Positions 1-7,178 of a stretch of 19,801 bases of DNA are shown here, one piece after another. The position numbers were made by a program, and so were the translations under genes. Each line of letters opens with the position of its first letter. Position 1 is the first letter of the stretch. The stretch is from an uncultured Bacteroidales bacterium (GTDB lineage: Bacteria; Bacteroidota; Bacteroidia; Bacteroidales; F082). The stretch is taken from assembly GCA_937906455.1 (NCBI GenBank), contig CALCYT010000045.1, positions 1-19,801 on the forward strand. Direction: 5' to 3'. The notes under the pieces are model-generated. The model saw nothing but the letters and a program-made list of their open reading frames with translations. It had not been told where the DNA came from and ran no database searches.

Positions 1-30
1 CCGGCGGCTCCTTGTCTTCGTGTTGGTCAT
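1..30 (-). CDS. 5' end of an unidentified leftward gene (partial)
   Basis: An ATG on the minus strand at 30-28 opens a frame reading MTNTKTRSRR before the window ends. It is preceded by a purine-rich stretch (GAAAGGGAAAAAAG) that could serve as ribosome binding site. A -7 box (TATTTTTG, 52-59) lies about 22 nt upstream of the start. That promoter, leader and start arrangement is the only evidence for a gene. Ten basic, Ser/Thr-rich residues are too few to identify a family. It would be the next gene after dnaB in the leftward direction, separated from it by the octamer array. Confidence 0.5.
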   Translation of the reverse strand, partial: MTNTKTRSRR

Positions 31-51
31 CTTTTTTCCCTTTCGTTTGTG

Positions 52-59
52 CAAAAATA
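52..59 (-). promoter_or_regulatory. -7 promoter box for the partial leftward gene
   Basis: The minus strand reads TATTTTTGC, an exact match to the Bacteroidetes -7 consensus TAnnTTTG. I see no convincing -33 TTG at the usual 19-21 nt spacing. Transcription would start near 45-48, giving a leader of about 15-18 nt before the ATG at 30. Confidence 0.55.
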
Positions 60-92
60 ACCACTTTAACCTTTGGTTTAAATTTTGGGGAG

Positions 93-388
93 CATTATAA
101 GATTATGAGCTTATGAGATTATGAATTTCTAATCTTATAAACTTCTAAGCTTCTAAACTTATAAACTTCTAAACTTCTAAACTTCTAAGCTTCTAAACTT
201 CTAAGCTTCTAAGCTTCTAAACTTCTAAGCTTCTAAACTTCTAATCTTATAAACTTCTAAACTTCTAAGCTTATAAACTTCTAAACTTCTAATCTTCTAA
301 ACTTATAAACTTCTAAACTTCTAAGCTTCTAAACTTATAAACTTCTAAACTTCTAAGCTTCTAAACTTCTAAGCTTCTAATCTTCTAA
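93..388. repeat. Array of 37 in-phase 8-bp repeats (RCTTCTAA)
   Basis: This gene-free stretch is a perfectly phased array of 37 octamers with no insertion or deletion. The consensus is ACTTCTAA or GCTTCTAA. Position 1 varies (A, G, sometimes T) and position 5 is C or A (ACTTATAA). The four or five leftmost units (93-132) are more diverged (for example GATTATGA). Units with G at position 1 create AAGCTT (HindIII) sites. Because 8 is not a multiple of 3 and each unit contains TAA on one strand and TTA or TAG on the other, no reading frame can cross it. The array ends one base before the dnaB stop codon (390-392). There are no spacers, so it is not a CRISPR array. Function is unknown. Confidence 0.95.
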
Positions 389-389
389 T

Positions 390-1937
390 CTAAAATGGAG
401 CCTCATCATTCATTCGGGATGGTTTGCGGCGTTCTCCTGCGTTGAAGTTGGAGTTCGGGGAAAATTGTGCCGGCTGGTCGTTGTTGCCGATAGCATTATT
501 ATCGGAACCAAAACTCTTGGTGTAATCTTGTTCAAGGTCTTCAAAGCGCGCATATTGTCCCACGAAACGCAGCTCTACATCGCCGAGTTTGCCGTTACGG
601 TGTTTTGCGATGTTGATGACGGCTTTCCCTTTTGTTGATAAATGGTCTTCGTCTTCGCTAAGTCCATAATATTCAGGACGATAAATAAATATAACCATAT
701 CAGCATCCTGCTCAATGGCGCCTGATTCACGAAGGTCGGAGAGAATAGGCTTTTTTGAGCCGGGGCGAGATTCGACGCTACGGGAAAGCTGCGAAAGTGC
801 CAAGACAGGGATGTTCAACTCTTTTGCCAAGCTCTTCAACGAGCGTGAGATATTGCTTATTTCCTGCTCGCGGTTGCCGTTTTTGTCGGTCTTCGCTGTC
901 ATAAGTTGCAGATAATCAATGAAAATCATCTGAATGTCATGCTGTTGCTTAAGTCGGCGGCATTTTGCCCTGAGGTCGAAGACCGAGAGCTGTGGCGTGT
1001 CGTCTATAAAGAGTTTCGCGTTAATGAGAGGCGACACTTTGGTGTTAAGTTGTTGCCATTCATATTCGGCAAGCTGTCCGGAACGCAGTTTGTCGGCAGT
1101 CAATGATGTCTCCGAAGATATCAGACGGGTGACGAGCTGCACTGACGACATCTCAAGCGAGAAGAAAGCGATTGGTTTGTTGAAATCCACGGCGGCATTG
1201 CGAGCCATATTGAGTGCGAATGCTGTCTTACCCATACTCGGGCGCGCCGCGAGGATGATGAGGTCTGATTTCTGCCACCCTTGTGTGATGCGGTCAAGCT
1301 CGGTGTAGCCCGAAGGCACGCCGCGAAGGGCTGAGCCGGCGTTTTTAGCCTTCTCGATGTCTTCTATGGCGAGTTTCACAAGGTCGGGCATCTGGTCGTA
1401 GTTGCGGCGCAGGTTGTTCTCGCTTATCTGGAACAGCTTATTCTCGGCGGTGTCGAGCAAATCAAACACGTCGGCAGAGTCTTCGTATGCGTCTTTTATC
1501 GTCTCTGAAGAAATCTGGATAAGCTGGCGTTGAATATATTTCTGCAAGATGATTCTTGAGTGATACTCAATATTTGCTGATGACACTACGCGGTTTGTCA
1601 GCTGTGAGATGTGATACGGGCCACCCACGGCATCAAGGTCGCCGGTCGATTTGAGGTGATTCGTAACCGTAAGAATGTCAACAGGTTCCGACTTGGTGAA
1701 CAAATCTTTGATGGCGGCGAATATTATCTGATGCGCCTCTTTGTAGAACACCTCCGGCGACAAAATGTCAATAACGGCGTTCACAGCCTCTTTCTCGAGC
1801 ATGAGCGCACCCAGCACGACCTCCTCCAAATCAACGGCTTGAGGCGGTATTCTTCCTTGGTTGTTAAGCACATCCGCACCGGAAACCGCAGACTGTGACC
1901 TGACCAAATTCGATTTTTTTATGCTTTCATTATTCAT
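390..1937 (-). CDS. dnaB: Replicative DNA helicase DnaB
   Basis: This is the hexameric RecA-fold helicase that unwinds DNA at the replication fork and works with primase. The 515 residues show both expected parts. The N-terminal primase-interacting domain begins at PPQAVDLEEVVLGALM (31-46). The C-terminal ATPase has Walker A ARPSMGKT (231-238), SLEM (260-263), Walker B MIFIDYLQLM (337-346), LSQLSRSVE (381-389) and the arginine-finger region VIFIYRPEYYG (415-425). Length is slightly above the usual 450-500 because of a polar N-terminal lead (1-30) and an Asn-rich tail. No intein interrupts it. The ATG at 1937 is the only in-frame Met ahead of the conserved domain, but a -7 box ends just 5 nt upstream, so either the message is leaderless or translation starts slightly later (for example TTG at 1907). 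It may also receive read-through from the nuclease gene upstream, as no terminator separates them. Confidence 0.97.
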   Translation of the reverse strand: MNNESIKKSNLVRSQSAVSGADVLNNQGRIPPQAVDLEEVVLGALMLEKEAVNAVIDILSPEVFYKEAHQIIFAAIKDLFTKSEPVDILTVTNHLKSTGDLDAVGGPYHISQLTNRVVSSANIEYHSRIILQKYIQRQLIQISSETIKDAYEDSADVFDLLDTAENKLFQISENNLRRNYDQMPDLVKLAIEDIEKAKNAGSALRGVPSGYTELDRITQGWQKSDLIILAARPSMGKTAFALNMARNAAVDFNKPIAFFSLEMSSVQLVTRLISSETSLTADKLRSGQLAEYEWQQLNTKVSPLINAKLFIDDTPQLSVFDLRAKCRRLKQQHDIQMIFIDYLQLMTAKTDKNGNREQEISNISRSLKSLAKELNIPVLALSQLSRSVESRPGSKKPILSDLRESGAIEQDADMVIFIYRPEYYGLSEDEDHLSTKGKAVINIAKHRNGKLGDVELRFVGQYARFEDLEQDYTKSFGSDNNAIGNNDQPAQFSPNSNFNAGERRKPSRMNDEAPF

Positions 1938-1941
1938 ACCG

Positions 1942-1949
1942 CAAAAGTA
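1942..1949 (-). promoter_or_regulatory. -7 promoter box for dnaB
   Basis: The minus strand reads TACTTTTGC, matching TAnnTTTG. It ends 5 nt before the annotated ATG (1937), so the expected transcription start falls on or beside the start codon. No clear -33 TTG is visible upstream. Confidence 0.5.
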
Positions 1950-1997
1950 AAAATAATGATGATTTGTTTATAAGATGTTGATAACTTTTTTGATTTT

Positions 1998-3272
1998 TTA
2001 ATGTGCAAACTGATGATATATCTCGCGCAAAGCTTTGTTTTCAGCCTCTAAATCATTGGTAATCAACTCTCTATCCATGATATTATCACTGAATGCGTTT
2101 AAAAGTATGCGACTGTGCTCGAAGAGTTTTTTGTCAGGGAAAATGCTTTCATACACATTTTGCAATGAGAAATCCCTTTTTACCTTCTCATGATGAAAAT
2201 CCGATTGTTGCAGCACGTCTCTTAGATTTAATATTTTATAATTCAACTCCTTGGAATCCAATAAATTATATTTCTGTAATGATGCTGTGACGTTTTGCGT
2301 GGCAAAGCATACGACGCGTTCGAAACCGGCAAGACGCTCTGTCAGGATGTCGAGGCCTTCCCTCCATTCTGACAGGTTTTCAAGGCAATTCCAGTTGTAT
2401 ATCTTATCGAAGGTGCCGTTATTTGAGAGTATTGAGAACCCTATGATGAATTCGGTATAAGGCTTGTCGCTGTCGAATAAAGGCACAGCCGGACGATAGA
2501 ACAGCAGATTGAGGAATGCCGTTGACTGATTTTTATTGCCTAAAAGCTCGTAAAGCGGCTTATAATCAATGGTATAAGGATTGCCGGCCTCGTTTGGGAC
2601 ATCTTTCCAGCAATAACCGTGAAATTCACATCTGTACGGTGTATCACATTGATTCCCAATAGGTATCTTTGGCGAATGAGGCTGCTTTATTATATCTTTG
2701 AAATGAGCGATATTCCGGGATATTTTATCCTGATATTGTTCGGCATATTCTTTAACAGATTGAAACACAAAGAGTTGTGATAAGTCTAACTCACCATGTC
2801 TGATATAATCGGCGTTGACATACATCAGTTGGATGTCGGATATAGGCACGTTGCAGCCTTTGAGAACATAGTATTGCAAGGCGGCGTCATTCATGTAAGT
2901 TGGGCTTATGCTGAGCGAGCTTTTCACTTCTATCGCGCGCCATTTATCGCCGTCGCGGACAATGATGTCGAGCATGATAAGAGTGTCATCATATTGAAAG
3001 ACAGCCTCATACATCACGTTGACGACGGGATTGGAGATGTTTTTGAGTGTCTCCGCCGCTTTTTTGGCAAACTGCGACGGAGTACCCGGACTCATGTTGA
3101 TTCCGCCGGGAAAAACTTGTTGCGCGAGAATCCCAACATCGGTGCCGCGTTTGAATTTAGCACGCTGCTCCATGCTGAGCCTGTCGCGTAAAAAAGGCCT
3201 GTTTTTGAACAGATACAAGGCTTTCTCACACTGTTCGCCTTTGATGTATGTCGATTTTGACAGGATATGCAT
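1998..3272 (-). CDS. Fe-S PD-(D/E)XK nuclease-like protein, DUF2779-related, degenerate C-terminal half
   Basis: The protein has 424 residues. The N-terminal half resembles Cas4/AddB-type iron-sulfur nucleases. It has LSKSTYIKGEQCEKALYL (first Cys, C15), GTDVG (43-47), the nuclease core D102...E115-V-K117, a Gln/Tyr motif (ALQYY, 131-135), and a C-terminal Cys trio (C209, C215, C221) completing a four-Cys cluster. The C-terminal half aligns by eye with DUF2779, whose usual DFET start and later acidic residues suggest an RNase H-like exonuclease fold. Here those positions read FLNLLFYRPAVPLFD and CFATQN, so the second catalytic site appears lost. The YSLK-VLP motif survives as FSLQNVYESIFP. 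The start lies 1 nt after the MATE stop (TAA-T-ATG), which implies translational coupling with the exporter. DNA processing or repair is the likely role, but the substrate is unknown. Confidence 0.8.
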   Translation of the reverse strand: MHILSKSTYIKGEQCEKALYLFKNRPFLRDRLSMEQRAKFKRGTDVGILAQQVFPGGINMSPGTPSQFAKKAAETLKNISNPVVNVMYEAVFQYDDTLIMLDIIVRDGDKWRAIEVKSSLSISPTYMNDAALQYYVLKGCNVPISDIQLMYVNADYIRHGELDLSQLFVFQSVKEYAEQYQDKISRNIAHFKDIIKQPHSPKIPIGNQCDTPYRCEFHGYCWKDVPNEAGNPYTIDYKPLYELLGNKNQSTAFLNLLFYRPAVPLFDSDKPYTEFIIGFSILSNNGTFDKIYNWNCLENLSEWREGLDILTERLAGFERVVCFATQNVTASLQKYNLLDSKELNYKILNLRDVLQQSDFHHEKVKRDFSLQNVYESIFPDKKLFEHSRILLNAFSDNIMDRELITNDLEAENKALREIYHQFAH

Positions 3273-3273
3273 A

Positions 3274-4581
3274 TTATTGAATATTAGGAAGTTGCAATAT
3301 GTTTTTCTTCGCGAAGAAGGTCATTGAGATGCCTCTTGCGAGCATGAAACCGAGAAAGGCTGTCCAGAGACCGTGGTTGCCGTAAGCCGGCATCAAAAAA
3401 TACCACATCGGCAGGAAAACAAAGATGGATGAGATGATCATGGTGTCGCGTATTGCCTTGGAAGCCGTGGCGCCGATATAAATGCCGTCCCACAGGAAAG
3501 CTGCGAATGTGATGACAGGAATCAGTGCCATATATATATAATAAGGTCGAATCTGTTCAAGGATTGCGGGTTGGTCGGAGATGATTTTCACGAAAGTGGT
3601 AGGGAAGAGGGCGTATAAAATGGCGAAAGGCACGCAGATGTAGGCACCCCATTTGAAAAGATGCGACACCACGCTACGTAGATTCTCGGCATCGCGGGCA
3701 CCGATAAACTTTCCCACCAGAGCCTCTCCCGCGTATGCGAAGCCATCCGTGAAATAAGAGAAGATATAAAAGAACTGAAGCAGTATCATATTGACACCCA
3801 GTATGTTATCACCAAGTTTCGCTGATTGGTCGGTAAAAAAAGCAATGGTCAACACTAAAAGTATGCTTCTTATCATCAAATCGGCATTGACCTTAAAAAA
3901 TCGTTTTAACTTATTGATATTCAATAAAGTATAGATATTGATTTTAATCAGGTAACTTTTATATTTGACAAAAAGGAAAACCAAGGCGGTTATCAGTCCG
4001 CAATATTGCGCTATCACAGTGCCGAGAGCGACGCCCACGACATCTTGGTGCATCGTCACGACGAAGAAGATGCTGAAAAATATGTTCAACACATTGATTA
4101 TTATAGCGATAGTCATTGGGATTTTGGTGTTTTGCATGCCGATGAACCAACCGTTGAGGCAGTAAAGCACCATGTTTGCCGGAGCCGCCCAGATTCTGAC
4201 AAAGAAATAAGTGATTGCGAGGTTTTTCACGTCATCGCTGCCATCAAGCAGAGCCATGCTAAGTTGTGCGATGGGTTTTTGAGCACATAATATTAATAGG
4301 AATGCCAAAATCGCTATTGTCATTGAGCGATAAAGCGAGTAGCTGACTTCAGAAGAGTCGTTTGCTCCGTATGACTGGGCAGTGAAACCGGTAGTTCCGG
4401 CTCGAAGGAAGCTGAAAAACGAATACAGCACGCTGAAAATGGTTCCTCCGAGTGCAATGGCGCCAATATAGACAGGAGAGCTGAGGTGTCCCATCAGCAT
4501 CATGTCAACCAGGCCAAGCAACGGAATTGTTATGTTGCTGATAATGTTTGGGATTGCCAATTTAAGAATAGAGCGATTCAT
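3274..4581 (-). CDS. MATE family efflux transporter
   Basis: This is an inner-membrane multidrug/toxin exporter of the MATE family, driven by a Na+ or H+ gradient. The 435 residues match the usual 430-470. The start MNRSILKLAIPNIISNITIP, followed by GLVDMMLMGHL, is the typical first MATE helix. The middle GWFIGMQNTKIPMTIAIIINV and the second-half EALVGKFIGARDAENL are recognisable landmarks of the two six-helix bundles, and about 12 hydrophobic segments can be counted. The overall look is closest to the DinF-like branch, so the substrate cannot be stated. It is the first gene of a two-gene operon with the nuclease-like protein and has its own -7 box at 4598-4605. The ATG at 4581 directly precedes the conserved N-terminus. 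Confidence 0.93.
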   Translation of the reverse strand: MNRSILKLAIPNIISNITIPLLGLVDMMLMGHLSSPVYIGAIALGGTIFSVLYSFFSFLRAGTTGFTAQSYGANDSSEVSYSLYRSMTIAILAFLLILCAQKPIAQLSMALLDGSDDVKNLAITYFFVRIWAAPANMVLYCLNGWFIGMQNTKIPMTIAIIINVLNIFFSIFFVVTMHQDVVGVALGTVIAQYCGLITALVFLFVKYKSYLIKINIYTLLNINKLKRFFKVNADLMIRSILLVLTIAFFTDQSAKLGDNILGVNMILLQFFYIFSYFTDGFAYAGEALVGKFIGARDAENLRSVVSHLFKWGAYICVPFAILYALFPTTFVKIISDQPAILEQIRPYYIYMALIPVITFAAFLWDGIYIGATASKAIRDTMIISSIFVFLPMWYFLMPAYGNHGLWTAFLGFMLARGISMTFFAKKNILQLPNIQ

Positions 4582-4597
4582 TCAAAAAAAATTTATG

Positions 4598-4605
4598 CAA
4601 AATTA
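4598..4605 (-). promoter_or_regulatory. -7 promoter box for the MATE-nuclease operon
   Basis: The minus strand reads TAATTTTGC, an exact TAnnTTTG match, 16 nt before the MATE ATG at 4581. The leader would be about 10 nt. The -33 region is not obvious. It diverges from the lipoprotein promoter 32 bp away. Confidence 0.55.
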
Positions 4606-4637
4606 AAAAATATTGTGCGATGTATTATTTTTTTTTA

Positions 4638-4645
4638 TAAATTTG
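4638..4645 (+). promoter_or_regulatory. -7 promoter box for the lipoprotein gene
   Basis: TAAATTTGC matches the -7 consensus, with a TTG at 4613-4615 as a possible -33 element (22-nt spacing, slightly long). A start near 4650 would give the lipoprotein an unusually long leader of about 200 nt that begins with the hairpin at 4661-4703. Confidence 0.55.
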
Positions 4646-4660
4646 CACTGTCAAAATTGT

Positions 4661-4703
4661 TGTTGTGGAAATGTGTGGAATCATTCCACACATTTCCACA
4701 GCA
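4661..4703. promoter_or_regulatory. 20-bp hairpin / palindrome in the lipoprotein leader
   Basis: The arms TGTGGAAATGTGTGGAA (4664-4680) and TTCCACACATTTCCACA (4684-4700) are perfectly complementary, with a 3-nt loop TCA. Three more pairs (one G-U) extend the stem to 20 bp over 4661-4703. It starts about 10 nt downstream of the predicted transcription start. No T-run follows on the plus strand, so it is unlikely to be a rightward terminator. A 5'-stabilising mRNA hairpin or a dyad operator between the divergent promoters are the plausible roles. Confidence 0.8.
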
Positions 4704-4849
4704 CAAAAGACAAGAAAACGAGTGTTAGTATCATTAAAATTATTGGTTATCAATTATTTAACAAAAAAATTATCAATTAAAGTCATTTGGCACGATTTTG
4801 GTGTCAGATAATTAGTGTTAGCATTGTCTAATTTTAAATTTATAAACAA

Positions 4850-5710
4850 ATGAAAAAAGCATTAACAATTGTATCGGTCGCATTGGTAGCATTAGTATTA
4901 AGCTCATGCGTTGAGAGTTCAAAGAAGTATCAGACATTACTTGCAGAGAAGGAATCTCTTGCTGTTGAAAATCAGAACATGGAGAATGAATTCAATGCAG
5001 CTATGGGTCTCATCAATGAGCTTGAGAACAATCTCCAGGCGATTCGCGATGAAATGGGTGTTCTCGTCGTACAGAAAGAAGGAACAGACAGAGATCAGGT
5101 CGTTTCAGAACTCATCCAGATCAAGGAAGTCATGACTGAAAACCGCAATCGTTTGGATTCATTGAGCAATGCCTTGGAGAAATCCAACAGGAACAATGCC
5201 AACTTGCGCGCTTACGTCAAGAAACTTGAGGCACAGCTTGTTGAGAAGGAACAGATGATTGCCGACCTTATGGCACAAGTGTCAGAGAAAGACGGTCAAA
5301 TCAATGTCCTCAACACACAGGTTGCAAATCTTAACAGAGATCTTGACAGTGCTAACAACAGGATTGAGAATCTCAACAATGAGAAGACAGCTCAGATTAA
5401 CGAGATGAACGCTGTTTACTATGTAAACGGCAACGCAAAGGATTTGAAAGCCAAAGGTGTGATTCTCAACACAAAGAAGGTGCTGCAGAACAACGTTCCC
5501 ACAAGAGAGTTCACAAAGGCTGACATGCGTGACCTCAAAACAGTGGTGTTCGACTCGAAGAAGGCTGTTGTCCTCTCAACACATCCTGCTGATTCTTACA
5601 ACCTCGTCAAAGGTGTTGACGCTGACGGTAAGAAGATTGTGACACTTGAAATAACAAATCCAGAGATGTTCTGGAAAGTGACTAAATATTTGGTTGTATT
5701 AACCAAGTAA
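4850..5710 (+). CDS. Coiled-coil lipoprotein (Cbp1-like family of Bacteroidetes)
   Basis: The 286-residue envelope lipoprotein has a lysine-led signal peptide and lipobox LSSC with the lipidated Cys at 20. No run of acidic residues follows the Cys, so there is no clear surface-export signal and periplasmic orientation is possible. Residues about 28-185 are charged heptads forming a long coiled coil. A globular C-terminal domain (about 188-286) begins with NAVYYVNGNAKDLKAKGVI, includes STHPADSYNLV, and ends with ITNPEMFWKVTKYLVV. I recognise this tail from Bacteroidetes lipoproteins annotated as Cbp1-family adhesins, but I recall the name from memory and the adhesin role is not established here. 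The gene is monocistronic: own promoter, a roughly 200-nt leader with a hairpin, and a strong terminator at 5737-5778. Clean codon use and the long leader suggest high expression. Confidence 0.88.
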   Translation: MKKALTIVSVALVALVLSSCVESSKKYQTLLAEKESLAVENQNMENEFNAAMGLINELENNLQAIRDEMGVLVVQKEGTDRDQVVSELIQIKEVMTENRNRLDSLSNALEKSNRNNANLRAYVKKLEAQLVEKEQMIADLMAQVSEKDGQINVLNTQVANLNRDLDSANNRIENLNNEKTAQINEMNAVYYVNGNAKDLKAKGVILNTKKVLQNNVPTREFTKADMRDLKTVVFDSKKAVVLSTHPADSYNLVKGVDADGKKIVTLEITNPEMFWKVTKYLVVLTK

Positions 5711-5736
5711 TTTTTCTGCTCGTTTTCAATATTTAC

Positions 5737-5778
5737 GGAAATCCGGTGCTGCCTGGCATCGGATTTCCAATTTTTTTT
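5737..5778 (+). terminator. Rho-independent terminator of the lipoprotein gene
   Basis: The arms GGAAATCCG (5737-5745) and CGGATTTCC (5760-5768) pair perfectly. Four further pairs inside, including one G-U, enclose a 6-nt loop, and eight T residues follow after AA (5771-5778). It sits 27 nt after the lipoprotein stop codon. Confidence 0.9.
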
Positions 5779-5810
5779 GTAAAAAATGTCACTCATAACG
5801 ATAAAATATA

Positions 5811-5818
5811 TATTTTTG
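5811..5818 (+). promoter_or_regulatory. -7 promoter box for the response regulator
   Basis: TATTTTTGC matches TAnnTTTG and lies 22 nt before the ATG at 5841, just after the terminator T-run. No good -33 TTG is visible. This suggests housekeeping-sigma transcription of the regulator itself. Confidence 0.5.
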
Positions 5819-5840
5819 CAGAACGAGTAGAAGTTTTGAT

Positions 5841-7178
5841 ATGTCGAAAAGTATATTGATTGTTGACGATGACGTTGCGTTTGGCGTTATGCTCAAGACT
5901 TGGTTCCAAAAGAAGGAGTGGGAGACGACCCTCGCCGGCACTTTGGACAAGGCTTTGCAATTGTCAAAAAGCAACCGTTATGATTTGATTTTGAGTGACT
6001 TGCGTCTTCCGGACGGTGACGGGATTCTTTTTCTCAACTATTTGCGCGAGAAAAAGATAATGACACCTTTTATTATTATGACAGGCTACGCTGATGTGCA
6101 GACAGCCGTCAATGCCATTAAGCTTGGAGCTTTCGACTATCTGAAAAAACCAATAGTGCCGGAGGTGCTGGAGCAGAAAATAGAACTTGCGCTGAAACAG
6201 CAGAACACCTCAAAAAATGAGGCTACACCGAAGAGAAACAACACCGAGCCGGCTATGGTGAGGGGGAAAAGTCCTGTGATACAAAGGGTTTACACACATG
6301 TGGCATTGGTCGCCCCGACAAAGATGTCGGTACTTATCATAGGCGAAAGCGGTACGGGGAAAGAATATATCGCGCGCATGATTCACGAACAAAGCGGGCG
6401 CAAGAACAAGCCGTTCATCGCCGTTGACTGTGGCAGTTTGTCGATGGAGCTCGCCCCGTCGGAGCTGTTCGGTCACATAAAAGGCTCGTTTACCTCAGCA
6501 ATAGCCGACAAAAGAGGGGTTTTCGTCGAGGCTAATGGCGGCACGGTGTTCCTCGACGAGGTCGGAAACTTGCCGTACGAGGTGCAGAAACAGCTACTTC
6601 GCGCTCTTCAAGAGCAGAAGGTGAGACCGGTGGGCTCGGCACAGGATATCAATGTTGATGTGAGGATTGTCACGGCAACGAATGAAGACCTCGAAAAAGC
6701 CATCGAAGAAGGACGTTTCCGTCAGGATTTATACCACAGAATCAATGAGTTCTCTATAGAAGTGCCGCCATTACGCGACAGAATTGACGATTTGGAGGAG
6801 TTTGCGAATTATTTTCTTGTCCAGGCCAACGAAGAGCTTGGAAAAGACGTCAAGAGCATATCGTCAGAGGCCTTGGAGCTGTTGATGCGCCATCGTTGGG
6901 ACGGCAATTTGCGTGAACTTAGAAATGTGATTCGCAGAGCCACTTTATTTGCTGAAAATCAAGAGATTACAGCGGATAATATACCTGTGTTGAAGGAAAG
7001 GACACAAAAAGTCGCAGAAGCTGATGACTTGTCTTTACAGCCGGGCGATGAGAAGACACAGATACTGTCGGCGTTGAGGCGTGCGAGAGGCAACAAGACT
7101 GTGGCTGCCAAACTGCTTCAAATCGACCGTAAGACGCTGTATAACAAGATGCATCTGTACGGCATTGATCTTAATTGA
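5841..7178 (+). CDS. Sigma-54-type response regulator (REC-AAA+-Fis HTH), NtrC family
   Basis: The 445 residues have the full NtrC architecture. The receiver domain (1-120) has acidic pocket D10/D11, phospho-acceptor D53 (LSDLRLPDGDG), T81 and K103. The AAA+ domain (about 135-370) has Walker A GESGTGKE (168-175), sigma-54-contacting loop GSFTSA (215-220), Walker B VFLDE (236-240), RFRQDLYHR (292-300) and GNLRELRN (355-362). The C-terminal Fis-type helix-turn-helix lies at about 405-443 (RGNKTVAAKLLQIDRKTLYNK). The GAFTGA loop is altered at two positions (A to S, G to S), keeping the essential F and T. No histidine kinase gene is visible next to it, so its input signal is unknown. It would activate sigma-54 promoters after phosphorylation. 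Its last 8 bp overlap the 3' end of the convergent trmH. Confidence 0.95.
   Translation: MSKSILIVDDDVAFGVMLKTWFQKKEWETTLAGTLDKALQLSKSNRYDLILSDLRLPDGDGILFLNYLREKKIMTPFIIMTGYADVQTAVNAIKLGAFDYLKKPIVPEVLEQKIELALKQQNTSKNEATPKRNNTEPAMVRGKSPVIQRVYTHVALVAPTKMSVLIIGESGTGKEYIARMIHEQSGRKNKPFIAVDCGSLSMELAPSELFGHIKGSFTSAIADKRGVFVEANGGTVFLDEVGNLPYEVQKQLLRALQEQKVRPVGSAQDINVDVRIVTATNEDLEKAIEEGRFRQDLYHRINEFSIEVPPLRDRIDDLEEFANYFLVQANEELGKDVKSISSEALELLMRHRWDGNLRELRNVIRRATLFAENQEITADNIPVLKERTQKVAEADDLSLQPGDEKTQILSALRRARGNKTVAAKLLQIDRKTLYNKMHLYGIDLN

Noticed and set aside
93..388. Possible CRISPR array or attachment site at the octamer repeats
   Set aside because: The units are contiguous 8-mers with no spacers, no leader and no cas genes, so this is a simple tandem array.
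934..1308. 124-codon plus-strand frame inside dnaB
   Set aside because: It lies antisense to the highly conserved ATPase domain of DnaB, has no promoter or family resemblance, and is a shadow frame.
4661..4703. The palindrome as an intrinsic terminator
   Set aside because: No T-run follows it on the plus strand. The short TTTT on the minus-strand side would only matter for a leftward transcript entering from the lipoprotein gene, which is not transcribed leftwards.
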